Source: Meandrina meandrites (taxonomy: Eukaryota; Cnidaria; Anthozoa; Scleractinia; Meandrinidae). From it: a stretch of DNA of 64,000 nucleotides. The stretch is from contig OY855910.1 of the NCBI GenBank assembly GCA_963693305.1, positions 24,864,359-24,928,358 of the forward strand. Direction: 5' to 3'. The notes beneath the pieces are model-generated. The model saw only the letters and a program-made list of their open reading frames with translations. It was not told where the DNA came from and made no database searches. Each line of letters starts with the position of its first letter. Within the stretch, counting starts at the first letter, position 1. This document shows, piece by piece, positions 22,001 through 32,721 of the stretch. The position numbers and the translations under genes were made by a program.

Positions 22001-24126
22001 TTTCAAAACTTGGCATGTGTTTAAATCTACCTGCAGGCTTTGAACAAAGCATTTTGCCCTTACATTATATTATTTTCCATGTTAAAAAATATTGTCAGTA
22101 CTTTTAATCTTTAACATCATTTGTAGGTGAGGATAGTGAGCCAGAACTTGCAACGCATGTATTACAGTTTGTTTTCCTGAGTGATGGTGGCTTCAGGTTT
22201 CCAATTGCACAATGGCCAGCAGCAAACTGCACTCCCAGCGATCTATACCATCTGTTCTGGGAGGGTGTTCTGAAGATGTTAGAAATTGGATTTGAGTAAG
22301 TGAATCAGTTATTCAGTTATCTCTAAACATTCCAATTCATACAGTATCAGTTTGGGGTAAAAAATGTGTCTGCACACAGAACTGAACTACGTATAAAGAA
22401 TTAGTTTTTTTTACCTAGTGGGGGGGGGGGGGGGGGGTCACTTGTAGCTGTAGCTTCAGTTGATAAATGCTTACAAGAAATAACTGTTTAAAAGCTCAAC
22501 TGTGTAATCACATTCATGGGCTTTACAACACGTTTTTTAAAAGGTATGGTTAAAACAGTCTGGATAAAGGGTTTAAAAATTATAGCTGAATTAATGATAA
22601 TTATGAGCCTATTTTTTTTCAAATATAGGATATACTGGTGTGTGCTGGATGGTGCAGACTGCAACAGGCAGTTCATCAAAATACATTTTAAGGACAAGGA
22701 CCCTGCCGATAGCAAGTTTGTAACAACAAACATATACACTGGATGCCCGATGATATTTATCATGGACCCAAAGGTAGTCTATCATTAAAATTGAGTCTTG
22801 TTACTGTAACATTCCAAACTCATTTGCTTATTTCATCAGTCCATGGCTATCAGTCATTCAGTCAGTCTGCACTCACTTATTCATTCATTTATTCATTCAA
22901 GCATTGATTCACTTTTTTGGTCAGGGAGGAATGGAAAAGGGGTTAATTAAGTTAATAAAAAAGATCATGTTCACTGCTTTATCAAGAATTTTCTGATTTT
23001 CACCTGTTACAATACTGTCAAGTCTTCTATTAATGGACAATCTCAGTTCTTAGTATCCCAGCTTAAGCCTTTTTTTTGCAGTAACACATTTTATATATTC
23101 AACAGCATAACATAAAGAAAATCAGAAACAACATCTCCAAGAGTAATAAAAATGGAAACCCAAGGTGCCTCAAAATTGGTGGGAAATCAGTCACCTGGAA
23201 GCAGTTCAGAAGTGCCTTTGACTGGGACCAGCAGAGCTTCTCGCTCCCACTACATGAGAAATTGACTATGCAACATTTAAACCTTGATTCAGCCAGTATC
23301 ATGAGAAATAAGCTTGCAGAAGATATGTTAGATGCCAAGATGTTGTTTTTAATGCAGGTATTTATATTATTGTCTTGCACGCCTGATCAAATTCCTTTAA
23401 AATTGTAATGTTTCATTACAAAGTTTTTGTACTGGTAAATATTTCTTGAATGACTGATTTTGATTTGTCAGTAAAAAACTCCCAAGGTATGTTAAAACCT
23501 TATTAGCACAAAAATGTTTTCCAAAGATTTTTTAAAATTATTTACCTTTCAGTGTGCTTTTCTCATTGTATTTTAATTTTCCCTCTGCTCTGCAGAAGTA
23601 CCAGGAACACCTAAAAAAGACCCAAAATGATGGTGATGAATTGGATGCTGTTATAGAGCTTCTTCAGCACACAAGCGAGCTTGTGAGCTTATTTAACGAT
23701 AGGCTGTACATCAATTCAACTGATGACCCAAGACTCCACAAGCTTAACAAGTTCTATAACTGGATGTGCCACTGGGCCAATGAAACTGAAGGAAACAGCA
23801 AGAATTTTGTCTCTTCCAAACTGTGGTTTGATTTGCAATCAATGTGCCTAGGATTCCAGTCTCTGGTCCATTACAAGCTGACTAGATTCCCCAGCTCAGC
23901 AATTAAACCTGCCATTGTGAATCAAGACTGCGTGGAGAATCATTTTTGTCAAATACGTTCTTGCAATGGTCAGAATAATAATCCGACCTTCTTGCAGCAG
24001 CAGTCAACACAGAACTCCATTAGATTGGGCCAAACAACCATTAGCTCCAAGAGCAATGCATCCTGTAACAGCACCCATGTGAACAAGAGGCCATCAATCG
24101 AAGGAATGAATGGAAAAAGTCACTAA
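19055..24126 (+). CDS. P-element-superfamily transposase (nine exons, 818 aa)
   Basis: Exons: 19055-19086, 19201-20199, 20877-20972, 21318-21456, 21670-21763, 22127-22295, 22629-22773, 23106-23357 and 23596-24126. All junctions have GT/AG borders and the phases join to 819 codons including stop. Order in the protein: an N-terminal region of unrecognised type (no THAP C2CH pattern seen), a CxxCxxL plus coiled basic segment (about 225-300), then the P-type catalytic core. The core shows GFAIDEMKIQEN (first Asp), LVGFVDLG, ATHVLQFVFLSDGGFRFPIA, VLDGADCNRQF (second Asp), HNIKKIRNN and, near the C-terminus, NQDCVENHFCQIRS (final acidic residue) with NNPTFLQQQ. These match the P/THAP9 transposase family in order and spacing. 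The first 32-nt exon is the least certain part; the next in-frame ATG upstream of the splice site lies in the intron. No stop or frameshift disrupts the frame, so the protein may be active. Confidence 0.88.
20366..20671. repeat. MITE in intron 2 of the transposase
   Basis: The ends CCCGGGGAGGGGACTCCCAT and its near complement ATGAGAGTCCCCTCCCCGGG are inverted and continue through GGATGGGGATGCTCGT. The interior has TCTCGCTTAGGG repeats. It lies wholly within the intron 20200-20876, so splicing would remove it. Confidence 0.75.
21774..21953. repeat. MITE in intron 5 of the transposase
   Basis: Roughly inverted ends: GTTCCAAAAAATAAATC with CTTCCCC on the left, and GGGGGAGGTATGGCTATTTG on the right. 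The interior has a GGGGTGGGGATTCTCAAGAC block. A diverged relative with TTCCAGAAAATATCCATACT is at 24778-24910. Confidence 0.55.
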
Positions 24127-24233
24127 ATTGACATATTTCTCTGACCAAAACAACTTATTTTTCTGATTTTCTTTTTTACTTTAGACTAATAACTGTTCAA
24201 TATTAATAGGTCTGAAAAACGGTACCATTGAAA

Positions 24234-24564
24234 TTAGATTTGACTAGAGTTACCTCTTGAAAGCCGTAATCTAATGTGTCCATCTTCAGATTCAGATCTT
24301 TCTGCTACCCTGAAAACTCTGTCATCCACTGGGGGTGTGAATGGAATGAATGTGTGCTGTTTGATAGCAGTCAGAAGAACTTCAGCAATAACTGTCTTTG
24401 TAGACCTTGCAGATACTCTGAGATTATATGCTTCACTAAGTGCAACCAGTTGTGATTTGTTGTATGCACGACTCAGTGGAGCAGTACCTTCGTGCTGGGT
24501 AACAAAGGCAATAAAGACGACCATGAGTAACTTTCTTATTGTCACTTCGATCACGGAGAATTTC
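24234..24564 (-). CDS. SAP-like domain exon, possible part of the helicase transcript
   Basis: A minus-strand open frame with an acceptor (TTTTAATAG) at its start and a stop at 24234. It contains YNKSQLVALSEAYNLRVSA followed by a KT..IAEVLLTAIKQH stretch, the helix-loop-helix pattern of a SAP DNA-binding domain, then an RVFRVAERSE-type tail. It would be the next exon after the helicase exon ending at 25363, but the phases do not match (phase 0 donor, phase 2 acceptor). Either an exon is missed, a frameshift is present, or it is a separate small gene. Its true start is unknown. Confidence 0.45.
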
Positions 24565-24777
24565 CTATTAAAAGAAAAAAGAGACGTGGCTCAATTCATA
24601 TGGTCATTTCAGTTTAAAGGCAGTGAAATGAAATGATTGCTGAGCACTGCATGCTGTTAAGCGAAGATAGCATATTCTTTAACAAGAATTTGTACAAAAT
24701 TGTAAATTGATAATCATGTCATTGATATTTTTGAGATTGCGGTTTGAAGGCCTTTCATGAATTTTTTTTAAATGTGT

Positions 24778-24910
24778 GGTTCCAGAAAATATCCATACTC
24801 CCCCCACAGAAGGGATTGGAAATTCCGGGGAGGAGGGGGGTCTCAAAGACCCAAAAATTTAAAGCAATGTATGGAGCTAAATTAGAATTTCTGGAGGGGT
24901 GGGGGGGGGA
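24778..24910. repeat. Diverged MITE between the two element genes
   Basis: Contains TCCAGAAAATATCCATACTC, then a GGGGAGGAGGGGGGTCTCAA block, and closes in a G-rich run. It resembles the MITE at 21774-21953 in layout and words. Confidence 0.45.
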
Positions 24911-25362
24911 TCATAGGCCATTATTAGTATTTATATTTACCACTTTGAAACAAGATCCACTCAATCTTTTGAGAAATGTGAAAGATATACAGACCAGAAC
25001 AGTTTTAATAACATTTAGATCTTTCGGGTTTTAGTTCATGCCCATTTACAATATAATATATATCGTCACAAAAGTTAGAAAAATATATTGTGTGTTATAT
25101 ATATTTAAGCTTATGCTTATGTATTTTATCACCTATGTACAAGTAGTGGACATGTTTGTGTGTATTTGTATGTATATGATAAGAAATCTGCTGGAAATTT
25201 TTTTCCATGTAGGTAATTATTTAATAAATAATTTCTCGATTTTAAGGCACGAGTTTTATATCAAGGAATCCAAAAGAGCTTAGATCAATTACAAAATATT
25301 TCGAAAAATTTAATTACGTTTCTTTGAACAACAAACTGAATTTATGACAATAAAAGAAATAC

Positions 25363-28213
25363 CTGGAATGGTACACTGTCACTTTTCTCTTTTTTCTTCT
25401 CTTGCCTTTGCAAGACTCGTTTCCGCAGTTCCACACTCTTATTCACTTGGCATTCTCTGCGAAAATCTCTCAGAAACTGGCATGCTCCCATGTTTACATA
25501 GTAAAGCAATATGTCTGACAGAAGCTTCTCAATGAGTTCCTGTGGAGAACAAAAAGAATTACCGATATTAATGATGATTGTTTTACATATTCAGATCGCC
25601 AACAAATGAGAGTCGCCATCTTAATTTTGGAGAACATTGTCAGTAGTTTCCAGTCTTTTTCCTTCATACATTAATAGGCGTCTGCAGTACACGAGCCGTA
25701 CACGCTTTAAAAAAACTTCTATCCAACCAAACAGTAACTTTTATTGTAATTTTAAAATGATAAAGAAGGCGATTTATTACCTTGTGTTCACAGATATCCT
25801 CATTTTCAAAGCACTGTAGCCAACTCATCTTCAATTCTTGATCAGCTTTCAACTCAACTAACGCCATTTCCACCATCTCTTCCCGCGCTCTTTTTAAAAT
25901 GTGGAAATTGAGTAATTCCACTCGCCTTTTCTCTAGTTCCATAAAGAAAATGTACGCCTGGTCTGAAATGTGAAGCAGTCCTCTTTCACGGTACTGTCTC
26001 CCTTCTGTCACTTGAAGCGTTTCTGGAAACATCGAAGTTTCCTCCAGTTCCGAATACGGTCGGATGACGTTCTCTTCAAGCAAATGGCAGGCTATCTGTT
26101 GGTTCTCAACTGTGGCCAGCGTGGAACTGCACTTGGTGAACAAATTTTTCTGGATGTATTTTCTGGAACGAGTTAGAACCTTCCTCACAGCCCAACCCCC
26201 AACGTGTCGTACTTTTGATCGACCTACTCCGCTCATTTCATCAACATCAAAACGAATGGCCTCCTCCTGCCTTTGCTGATTCATGACTGAAGCTAACCCT
26301 TCCATAAATTCCCAGTGCACCGAATTTCCCAGCTCAACTGCCACAGCCTTTTGGGGAGGTTGCATTTCCGTTATATCAAATAAAGCACAAACATAGCGTG
26401 AAAATTCAATGCTGTTAAAAAACTCGTGCAGACTGGACCTCACCTCGAAAAACCCTTGACGCCCAATTTTAAAAACAATCTCGTCGGGATTCTCGACCAA
26501 GTGGCTTTCTACCATAAGGAAAGAATGGAACCAAACTATCTTTAGAAAACATTTAACCTTCTCCAAAGAGCTTTCACTTAACAAGCAGTCAATTGCTTTG
26601 TTTTTCTCTTCGCGAAAGGTGGAGACAACATTCATTGATTTCTTCGATGACAAGATATCCAGCAATCTCATCATAACCTCGTCAGAAGGAGTTGCGCGAA
26701 TAGACTCGTGTGTCAGCAGCTGGCGGTAGACCTCCGTCAAATTCATTGGAATTGCTACTTCGTCGTCTTCAAATGACGCTCTTGCATTACCATCAAGCAG
26801 ATCCTGGGGAAAAGAGAACGGATCATCTTCTTCTTCGCGATCTTGATATCGATCTCTAACAGAGAGGAAAATATCAGGATCGATATTGTTGTTTCGGCAG
26901 CATGACAGGCTCGCGACTGGGGCTTCTAGATGTATTGAAGTGCAAATGTCTACTGCTTTCCTTTGTGGTTTTAAAAGCTGTCGAGGACTAAAATCCAGAA
27001 TCTGGATATGTTCAGAAGATTTAACTCTGGAAACAGCAACATAAATTAATCCAGAAACGTACTCGCGTGAACAATGTACAATTGCAGAAGGAAGTGTTAG
27101 TCCTTGAGACTTATGGCACGTGACGGCATAAGCTAAAACGAGGGGAAACTGCTTAACACTTCCCATTTTGTGCCCTGTCCGGTTTCTCTTTATCCATGTT
27201 TGGCGCGAAATCTCCACTTCTCCGACACCTTCAAAGGAAACCAGAAGATCATCACCTTTTACACCAGTGAAAACACCCACGCTTCCATTCTTTAGATCTT
27301 CAGACAAGTTCCACACAAGCATGACCTTACATCCGCGTTTGACTTGCAAGACTTCGACCCCTGGCCAGCTCATGCTGCTAGAATTATCGTTTTCGAATGA
27401 TGCGTTAAAGGTGAAAAGTTCTCCTGGTAATCTGTCCAGTTCCTTTCTGTTCATCAGAGCCACAGGTATTTTGCGGAAGAATATGTGCGTGGCACTTTGT
27501 GCTAAGTTGGCAGGCAAATTTCTCTTCAGTGAACAGATATATTCCTCGGAATCTTTTGAACATTGGCCCAGCCTTATTTCGGAAAGAGCGTTTAGTAAAA
27601 GTTTGTCGTTTTCAGATTGGCGCATCACTTTAGTCAGTGCAAAGCGATGGCTAATCGCCAAATCAAACAAAGGAGACTCGAACATGTAACACCCTTCGTC
27701 AAAGATGTTAGGTACGGGCTGTAACTGCAGGAATTCTCCAACAAGGATAAGCTGTTTTCCCGCAAATGGGAAAGTACGATGTACCTGATCGGCTGCAAGT
27801 TTATGATGGAGGCAGTTCACAAGCTCAAACAACCTTCGACTAGACATGCTCGCCTCGTCCCAAATTATCACGTCGATAGCCCTAACACGATCGCAAACTA
27901 AAGAGTTAGCGATAGATCGCTCGAGGACTTGACGCCATGGCAAATCAGCAGTCATGAGACCGTAGAAAGAGTGGACTGTCGAAGCTGTTCCACGGTCATA
28001 TACTTGACAAGAGATTCCACTTGAGCAGATTATACCAACATTTTTTCCACGTGCATTTGAAGTTGCGATTATTCGCTTGACCACCTCACTCTTTCCCACT
28101 CCAGCTTGACCCGTAATCAAAAGGTTATGACCTTTGGCGGCAAACTTAACGATTTCTCGCTGATCGCCATTTAGATGAATCCTGAAAATACCACGAGAAA
28201 ATTTCGAAGCCAT
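25363..28213 (-). CDS. PIF1-family superfamily 1B DNA helicase
   Basis: Exon 1 is 28213-25781 (start MASKFSRGIF) and exon 2 is 25539-25363; AAG|GTAATA and CACAG|GAA join in phase 0, giving at least 870 residues. Helicase motifs in order: motif I ITGQAGVGKSEV (about residue 34), motif II VIIWDEASMS, motif III LILVGEFLQLQPVP (the usual GDF is GEF here), motif IV with LTKVMRQSEND, motif V YAVTCHKSQGLTL and motif VI YVAVSRVKSSEHI. All catalytic residues for ATP hydrolysis are visible. The C-terminal 400 residues include a GRSKVRHVGGWAVRKVL segment and a long helical region that I do not recognise. A short intron follows exon 2, and the last exon is unresolved (see 24234-24564). PIF1 helicases unwind 5' to 3' and resolve G-quadruplexes or stalled forks; the role here, perhaps in processing or repair after excision, is inference. 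The gene converges on the transposase and starts about 250 bp inside the right inverted repeat. Confidence 0.9.
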
Positions 28214-28460
28214 TACAAACGAGCAAAATTGCGAGGCGGGAAAAACATGTGTGAGCATATTCAAACGTCAAAGGCAAAGTTAGCGTTCAAAAGCACAAAA
28301 TAAAACACACAACTATGTACTTACATCGTGAAGCAGAAGAACTGAAACTTTTATACTATCACATGGCGCTTAGGATTTTTTTTCAACGAAAAGCGAAAGA
28401 TTTAGTAAGATTTGCCGACTTCGCTGCACGGGTTTCCTCTGAATTTTTATGGAAAGTCTC

Positions 28461-29115
28461 AATTTTGTAAACACGACTCGACGCGATTTTGATTGGTGGA
28501 CGAAAACAATGCGCCTCTTGGCGGGCTTGACAAATAAAGCACGAGGGGACCCTGGGATCATTCTGGTTTGGCTGTCGACAAATCGATTCTGTCTACCCCC
28601 GTCGGGCTAATTATAGTCACCCAACATGCTATGCGAACCGTGAAAACGTCCACGGCAGTTTGGACGCGGCTATTTCGAATTTGTGAAGGGAAGCCATCTG
28701 GAAAAAAAGCTTTCGTAGCGAAGGCGTTTGAGGGCAGAATTGCGTATCAAGTGAACTGACATGGAACTTCAACATCTCTTCTTTGATTCTGCGGAGGAAT
28801 TGGGTCGACAGGACAATTTTCAGAGGATTTATTCGCTTCGAGCGACGGGCACTCCGGAAATCAGTGTTCGGCCTTGTCTTTATTTTAGCAGTGGAAACCG
28901 AAATAACGATAACTCGCCGAAATCGCGTTAGAACGACCTGAGAAGCTGGCAAACAACAAAGAATGAAATACAAAATCAGGGTAAGTCAATTTTATTCACA
29001 AAATATACGATTTTTTTTACTTTTAAAGGAAAACCGTTGCGTTCCCATACAAACCCTTACAAGTCCCAAGAGTCACGTCCGAAGGTAATCTGATAGAGAG
29101 CTTGGGCTGCCTGTG
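28461..29115. repeat. Right terminal inverted repeat of the P-like element
   Basis: Reverse complement of 18320-18974, the same length (655 bp). The helicase start lies 248 bp inward from its inner edge. Confidence 0.9.
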
Positions 29116-29122
29116 GTCAGTG
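29116..29122. repeat. Target site duplication (right), GTCAGTG
   Basis: Second copy of the 7-bp duplication at 18313-18319. Confidence 0.85.
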
Positions 29123-29320
29123 CAGTGGCTGTTGAACGTTTGGGCCGGAAACCGAACTGCTTGTTTGAAAGTAAATTGTTTGAGGCCAGGTGTTCGTACA
29201 GTTGGGAGTGGATTACTCTTTCTAAGATCTTGCTGAGAGTGGGCAGTATTGAGATGGGACAGCTGTTCCGATAAAAAATCGGATAAAAAATCAAACTTGG
29301 GAACATACCTTTCCGCTGGA
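29116..29320 (-). pseudogene. LINE reverse transcriptase, upstream fragment
   Basis: Minus-strand reading gives ISILPTLSKILERVIHSQLY, then LLSNKQFGFRPKRST, the fingers motifs of CR1/jockey-like reverse transcriptases. This is the 5' continuation of the fragment at 16991-18319. Homology ends at about 29320, so the LINE copy was 5' truncated. Confidence 0.85.
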
Positions 29321-30173
29321 ATTTTTTTTTGGAAAAATGGAATTCCTCTAAGAAATAGTACTTTCGATCAGATCGATTCCTTTTTCCTCGTTTTCACCAA
29401 GCTTGAATATAAGCTATCTCACTGAGTTTTATGAAGTAGTTCCAGCTGTTTGGAGTACAAGGAATACTAGAATCTTAGATACGGTTCATTTTGTTTACTT
29501 GTGTTAAACAATAAAAATCAAGCAAGTTTCAGAAGTTCCTACGATATGTATTCCGTACAATAATAAGGAAATACGTAGTTGTGGTACTGGGAACTGGGTT
29601 GTTTAAAGTATGCTAATTGTTGGGGAAATTTCTTAAGTATTCGAAACATCAATTGTGGATGGCCTTAATGATGTTAAGTTGATCAAGTAATGACTTCTCC
29701 TTTTCGATGTTGTATACAGCTATTTCGAGAAATGTTGTCGGAAAAAGCACAAAACTGCACAAGCCAATCCCGAATGGTAGTATGGGTAGAAGTATAGAGC
29801 TACTGCACGTGTTGAATACTAATGAGATAAAACAGCAAAATAAGCGCGAATTTCAGGTTTTCTTTCTTTTCAGACATGTAGAAACAAGGTAGGTTTAGCT
29901 CCTCTGATGTTTAGAAGAATTTTCCTCACTCAAAGACATGCGACAGTAAAAGTAAAGCTTAAGATATAGGCCCCCTGAGAGGAAAAACAAATTTTCCACG
30001 TGCAAAAATTCAAACTTGTAAATTTCCTCTTGGCCAATATGCAAAATTCGAGTGAATACCCTGTTGATTTTACAGCGTTGAACAACTTTATCTCGAAAAC
30101 GGTTATACACAGAAAGGAAAAATACAACACATATATAAATGCTAATTTGAATGGAAAAAACAATTGTTGACTA
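29321..30173. other. Non-coding region
   Basis: No recognisable gene or repeat structure beyond AT-rich sequence. Confidence 0.4.
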
Positions 30174-30993
30174 AGGGCCGATTCGCACTAGCGGACAAGT
30201 TTTAAATGTCATAACATTTTTGACAAAAACAAAATTGTCGCGACAAGTCAGAGACATTTTGAAGAAAACAAAAGGTGTAATTATTAGAACAATAGCTCTG
30301 AACGTGCTTCTGGCATTGTAGTACATTTCTCGGCACGGTCGTCTTGTGCAAACATCAAATAATCAGGCAGGTCCACGTGGTGAAAAATTTTAAAACGATT
30401 TACATTTGAAGTGCGCGTGTAGTGATGTTTTTGTGCTCGTGTGGGGAAAATGTCGCAAGTAAACTATTTCTTTTCCCCTCCATTTATCGGCACAAACTGG
30501 TTCCCTCCGCATTCATTTGTTCCAATCCCGGTATTACCATCCTTCCACGACCTCACCTCGGCACACAAACATGTTTTGCCGCCCATCGCGGGAAAATTTC
30601 GCGTGTTGTTTTTTAGTACAATCCAGACCAAACACAATAGCCAATCAACAACGTATTGTTATCTGGCATTACGAGGGGCGTTGGAATGCGACTTGTCATG
30701 ACTTGTCCTGCCTTGAGGCAGGACATCGGCCCCTTTGAAGAGTTGTCCGTTTTGACAAAATTTGCCGTTGTCCAACAAGTCGTTCGCACTTGTTTTTGCG
30801 ATTGTTTGACAAAATGTATCGCGCGTGCAACGCGGACCAATCATAAGACAACTGCTTCTTTGTTTTCCTGAATTGTTTGACAAGTTCTAGGTCTCAAAAA
30901 ACGTATTCGCACTTGTTTTCTGTAACAAGTGACACATTAATGATGAAATCTACCAATTGTTACAAAATTTGTCCGCTAGTGCGAATTGGCCCT
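30174..30993. mobile_element. Non-autonomous transposon with AGGGCCGATTCGCACTAGCG ends
   Basis: The left end AGGGCCGATTCGCACTAGCG and the right end CGCTAGTGCGAATTGGCCCT are inverted (one mismatch) and are followed inward by GACAA on both sides. The word ACAAGT/TTGTC recurs through the interior. At 30277-30355 it carries a cassette (AGAACAATAGCTCTGAACGT, then TACATTTCTCGGC) that also occurs in the unrelated element at 33429-33785. No coding capacity. Confidence 0.8.
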
Positions 30994-30995
30994 AA

Positions 30996-32083
30996 CAAAA
31001 GGAAAAACGCCTAGACCAATGATAAGCTGAATCAATTCCTGTGAAATACATTAAAATTCAAATAACAACCGTCAAATACTTTCGAAATAACAACATACCC
31101 AGACCACCTTTCGGTCTTGTCGCGTGCACTTTGATGCTTTTTTCCGACAACCTATCTCGAAATAGCTGTTGCGTTTCTTGGAAACTAGTCCTTCGGCGAT
31201 GTATGCATGGTCATGTATGAGTAAATTACAATATTTGACTATTTTGTTGTACTAGCGATTGTGCCACGAAACTTGATTTTTTTAAATGTAGTGTTCGATT
31301 AGAACTTATCAACGGATTTCTCGATAAACTTGGGTTCATCCACATTTCTCCGAGCATCATCGCCATACTGCCAGTTTTCGATTTCCAGCTGTACCTTCTA
31401 TTTTATTTACTCACGGGTGTCGATAAAAGTAATAAGAAAAAAATTGCGATCTAGTTTTTGTATGTACCCAGGAGTACATACATTAAACTGATGACGTTAT
31501 GTTTGATTTTTTAATTGGAAGTTACGCCCACGAAGCTGGGATTTCGAAATTATTTTCTTTATTATACATTGTAGTCACTATCTGTCTTCTCATTGGCTAT
31601 GATCCTGCAGGGAATCAGCGCTGGTAGCAGATTATTCTCTAATCTGTAGGTTGCTCTTTTGTTTCATTCTGTTAAAATGTTCGCTGTAACTTTAATATTG
31701 CTCGTGCTGTTCTAGTTGGATCGGAAATGCTCGGGATGGCAGAGAAAATTCAAAAAGGAAAACGAATGTTACGAAATAAAATTGTATTTAAAGAAGTAAA
31801 CGCTATGACCATGTAACACTTAATTTTCGTGGGTTTTAATTTTTGCGATTTTTTTGTTCCTTAAAAAAATTACTGCAAAACTGTTTTTCCCCAAGAAAAT
31901 GATTCCATAGTGGAAATATGAGAATCATTTTTGCATGCGCAACGCTTGCGTTTGTGGGTTAATAGGGAGCTTAAGGTCGCGCTGGACCCTTGCTATAATT
32001 ATGTATGCATTTATTTTAAGAGTATGCACGAACTGCGACGACTGAAGCCGACAACAATCGAAATATTCATGAGAATATATTTC
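30996..32083. other. Non-coding region
   Basis: No recognisable gene. AT-rich unique-looking sequence; short ORFs near 31931-32191 run into the fold-back element and are not called. Confidence 0.4.
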
Positions 32084-32087
32084 TTAA

Positions 32088-32721
32088 AGGAGAAGTTCAC
32101 TCCAGAATGGCCATTTATTTTCTTTACGCCAATAAAACGTTTATACAAAAATATGTTATTCACCAAAATTTCAGCATGCAACGAGCGCTAAATCCCTACG
32201 AAATCTTTCTCTAAAGTAGCCCAAAATTCGACAACTGAACGCCGCCATCTTGAAGCTAGTAATGTATGCGTGACGTCAAAGAGTTCAGCCTGAAGTTTAG
32301 CGGGAAAATTTAAATACTCGAAACTCCTTGTTTCTTTGTAGTGGCTTTTGTTTGTCAAAATGCCTGTTTGTGCAGCTCCATGTTTCTCAAACGGATCTCC
32401 AAGAGATACAAAAAAACCTTTCACCTTTTCTTTCCTTTCAGACAGGCATTTTGACAAACAAAAGCCACTTCAAAGAAACAAGGAGTTTCGAGTATTTAAA
32501 TTTTCCCGCTAAACTTCAGGCTGAACTCTTTGACGTCACGCATACATTACTGGCTCCAAGATGGCGGCGTTCAGTTGTCGAATTTTGGGCTACTTTAGAG
32601 AAAGATTTCGTAGGGATTTAGCACTCGTTGGATGCTGAAATTTTGGTGAATAACATATTTTTGTATAAACGTTTTATTGGCGTAAAGAAAATAAATGGCC
32701 ATTCTGGAGTGAACTTCTCCT
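32088..32721. mobile_element. TTAA-flanked fold-back (Kolobok-like) with a THAP-like start in its loop
   Basis: TTAA at 32084-32087 and 32722-32725 flank two arms of equal length (32088-32367 and 32442-32721, 280 bp each), beginning AGGAGAAGTTCACTCCAGAA. The left arm ends within an ATG codon context at 32360. From there the frame reads MPVCAAPCFSNGSPRDTKKP, which resembles the first part of a THAP zinc finger (Cys-x3-Cys, then a basic and aromatic stretch) but lacks one residue between the cysteines. Kolobok transposons have TTAA duplications and THAP-bearing transposases, so this may be a fold-back made from one Kolobok terminus. It is non-coding apart from this remnant. Confidence 0.7.

Larger units (their letters stand above)
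18320..29115. mobile_element. P-superfamily DNA transposon carrying a PIF1 helicase (10,796 bp)
   Basis: Bounded by 655-bp inverted repeats (18320-18974 and 28461-29115) beginning CACAGGCAGCCCAAGC, and flanked by the 7-bp direct duplication GTCAGTG. Two convergent genes are inside: a nine-exon P-type transposase on the plus strand (19055-24126) and a PIF1-family helicase on the minus strand (28213-25363), with a SAP-like exon between them (24564-24234). Both main frames are intact. The element sits inside a LINE reverse transcriptase gene. Smaller MITEs have inserted into its introns (20366-20671, 21774-21953) and into its middle (24778-24910). The equal-length arms, which look identical by eye, indicate a recent arrival or recent homogenisation. 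Confidence 0.92.

Noticed and set aside
25664..28264. Helitron interpretation of the PIF1 helicase
   Set aside because: No Rep/HUH nuclease motif, no TC...CTRR ends, and the gene lies inside long inverted repeats with a target duplication and a P-type transposase.
18462..28973. Identical 114-codon ORFs at 18462-18806 (+) and 28629-28973 (-)
   Set aside because: They are the same reading of the two terminal inverted repeats. No domain is seen and the identity is explained by the repeat.
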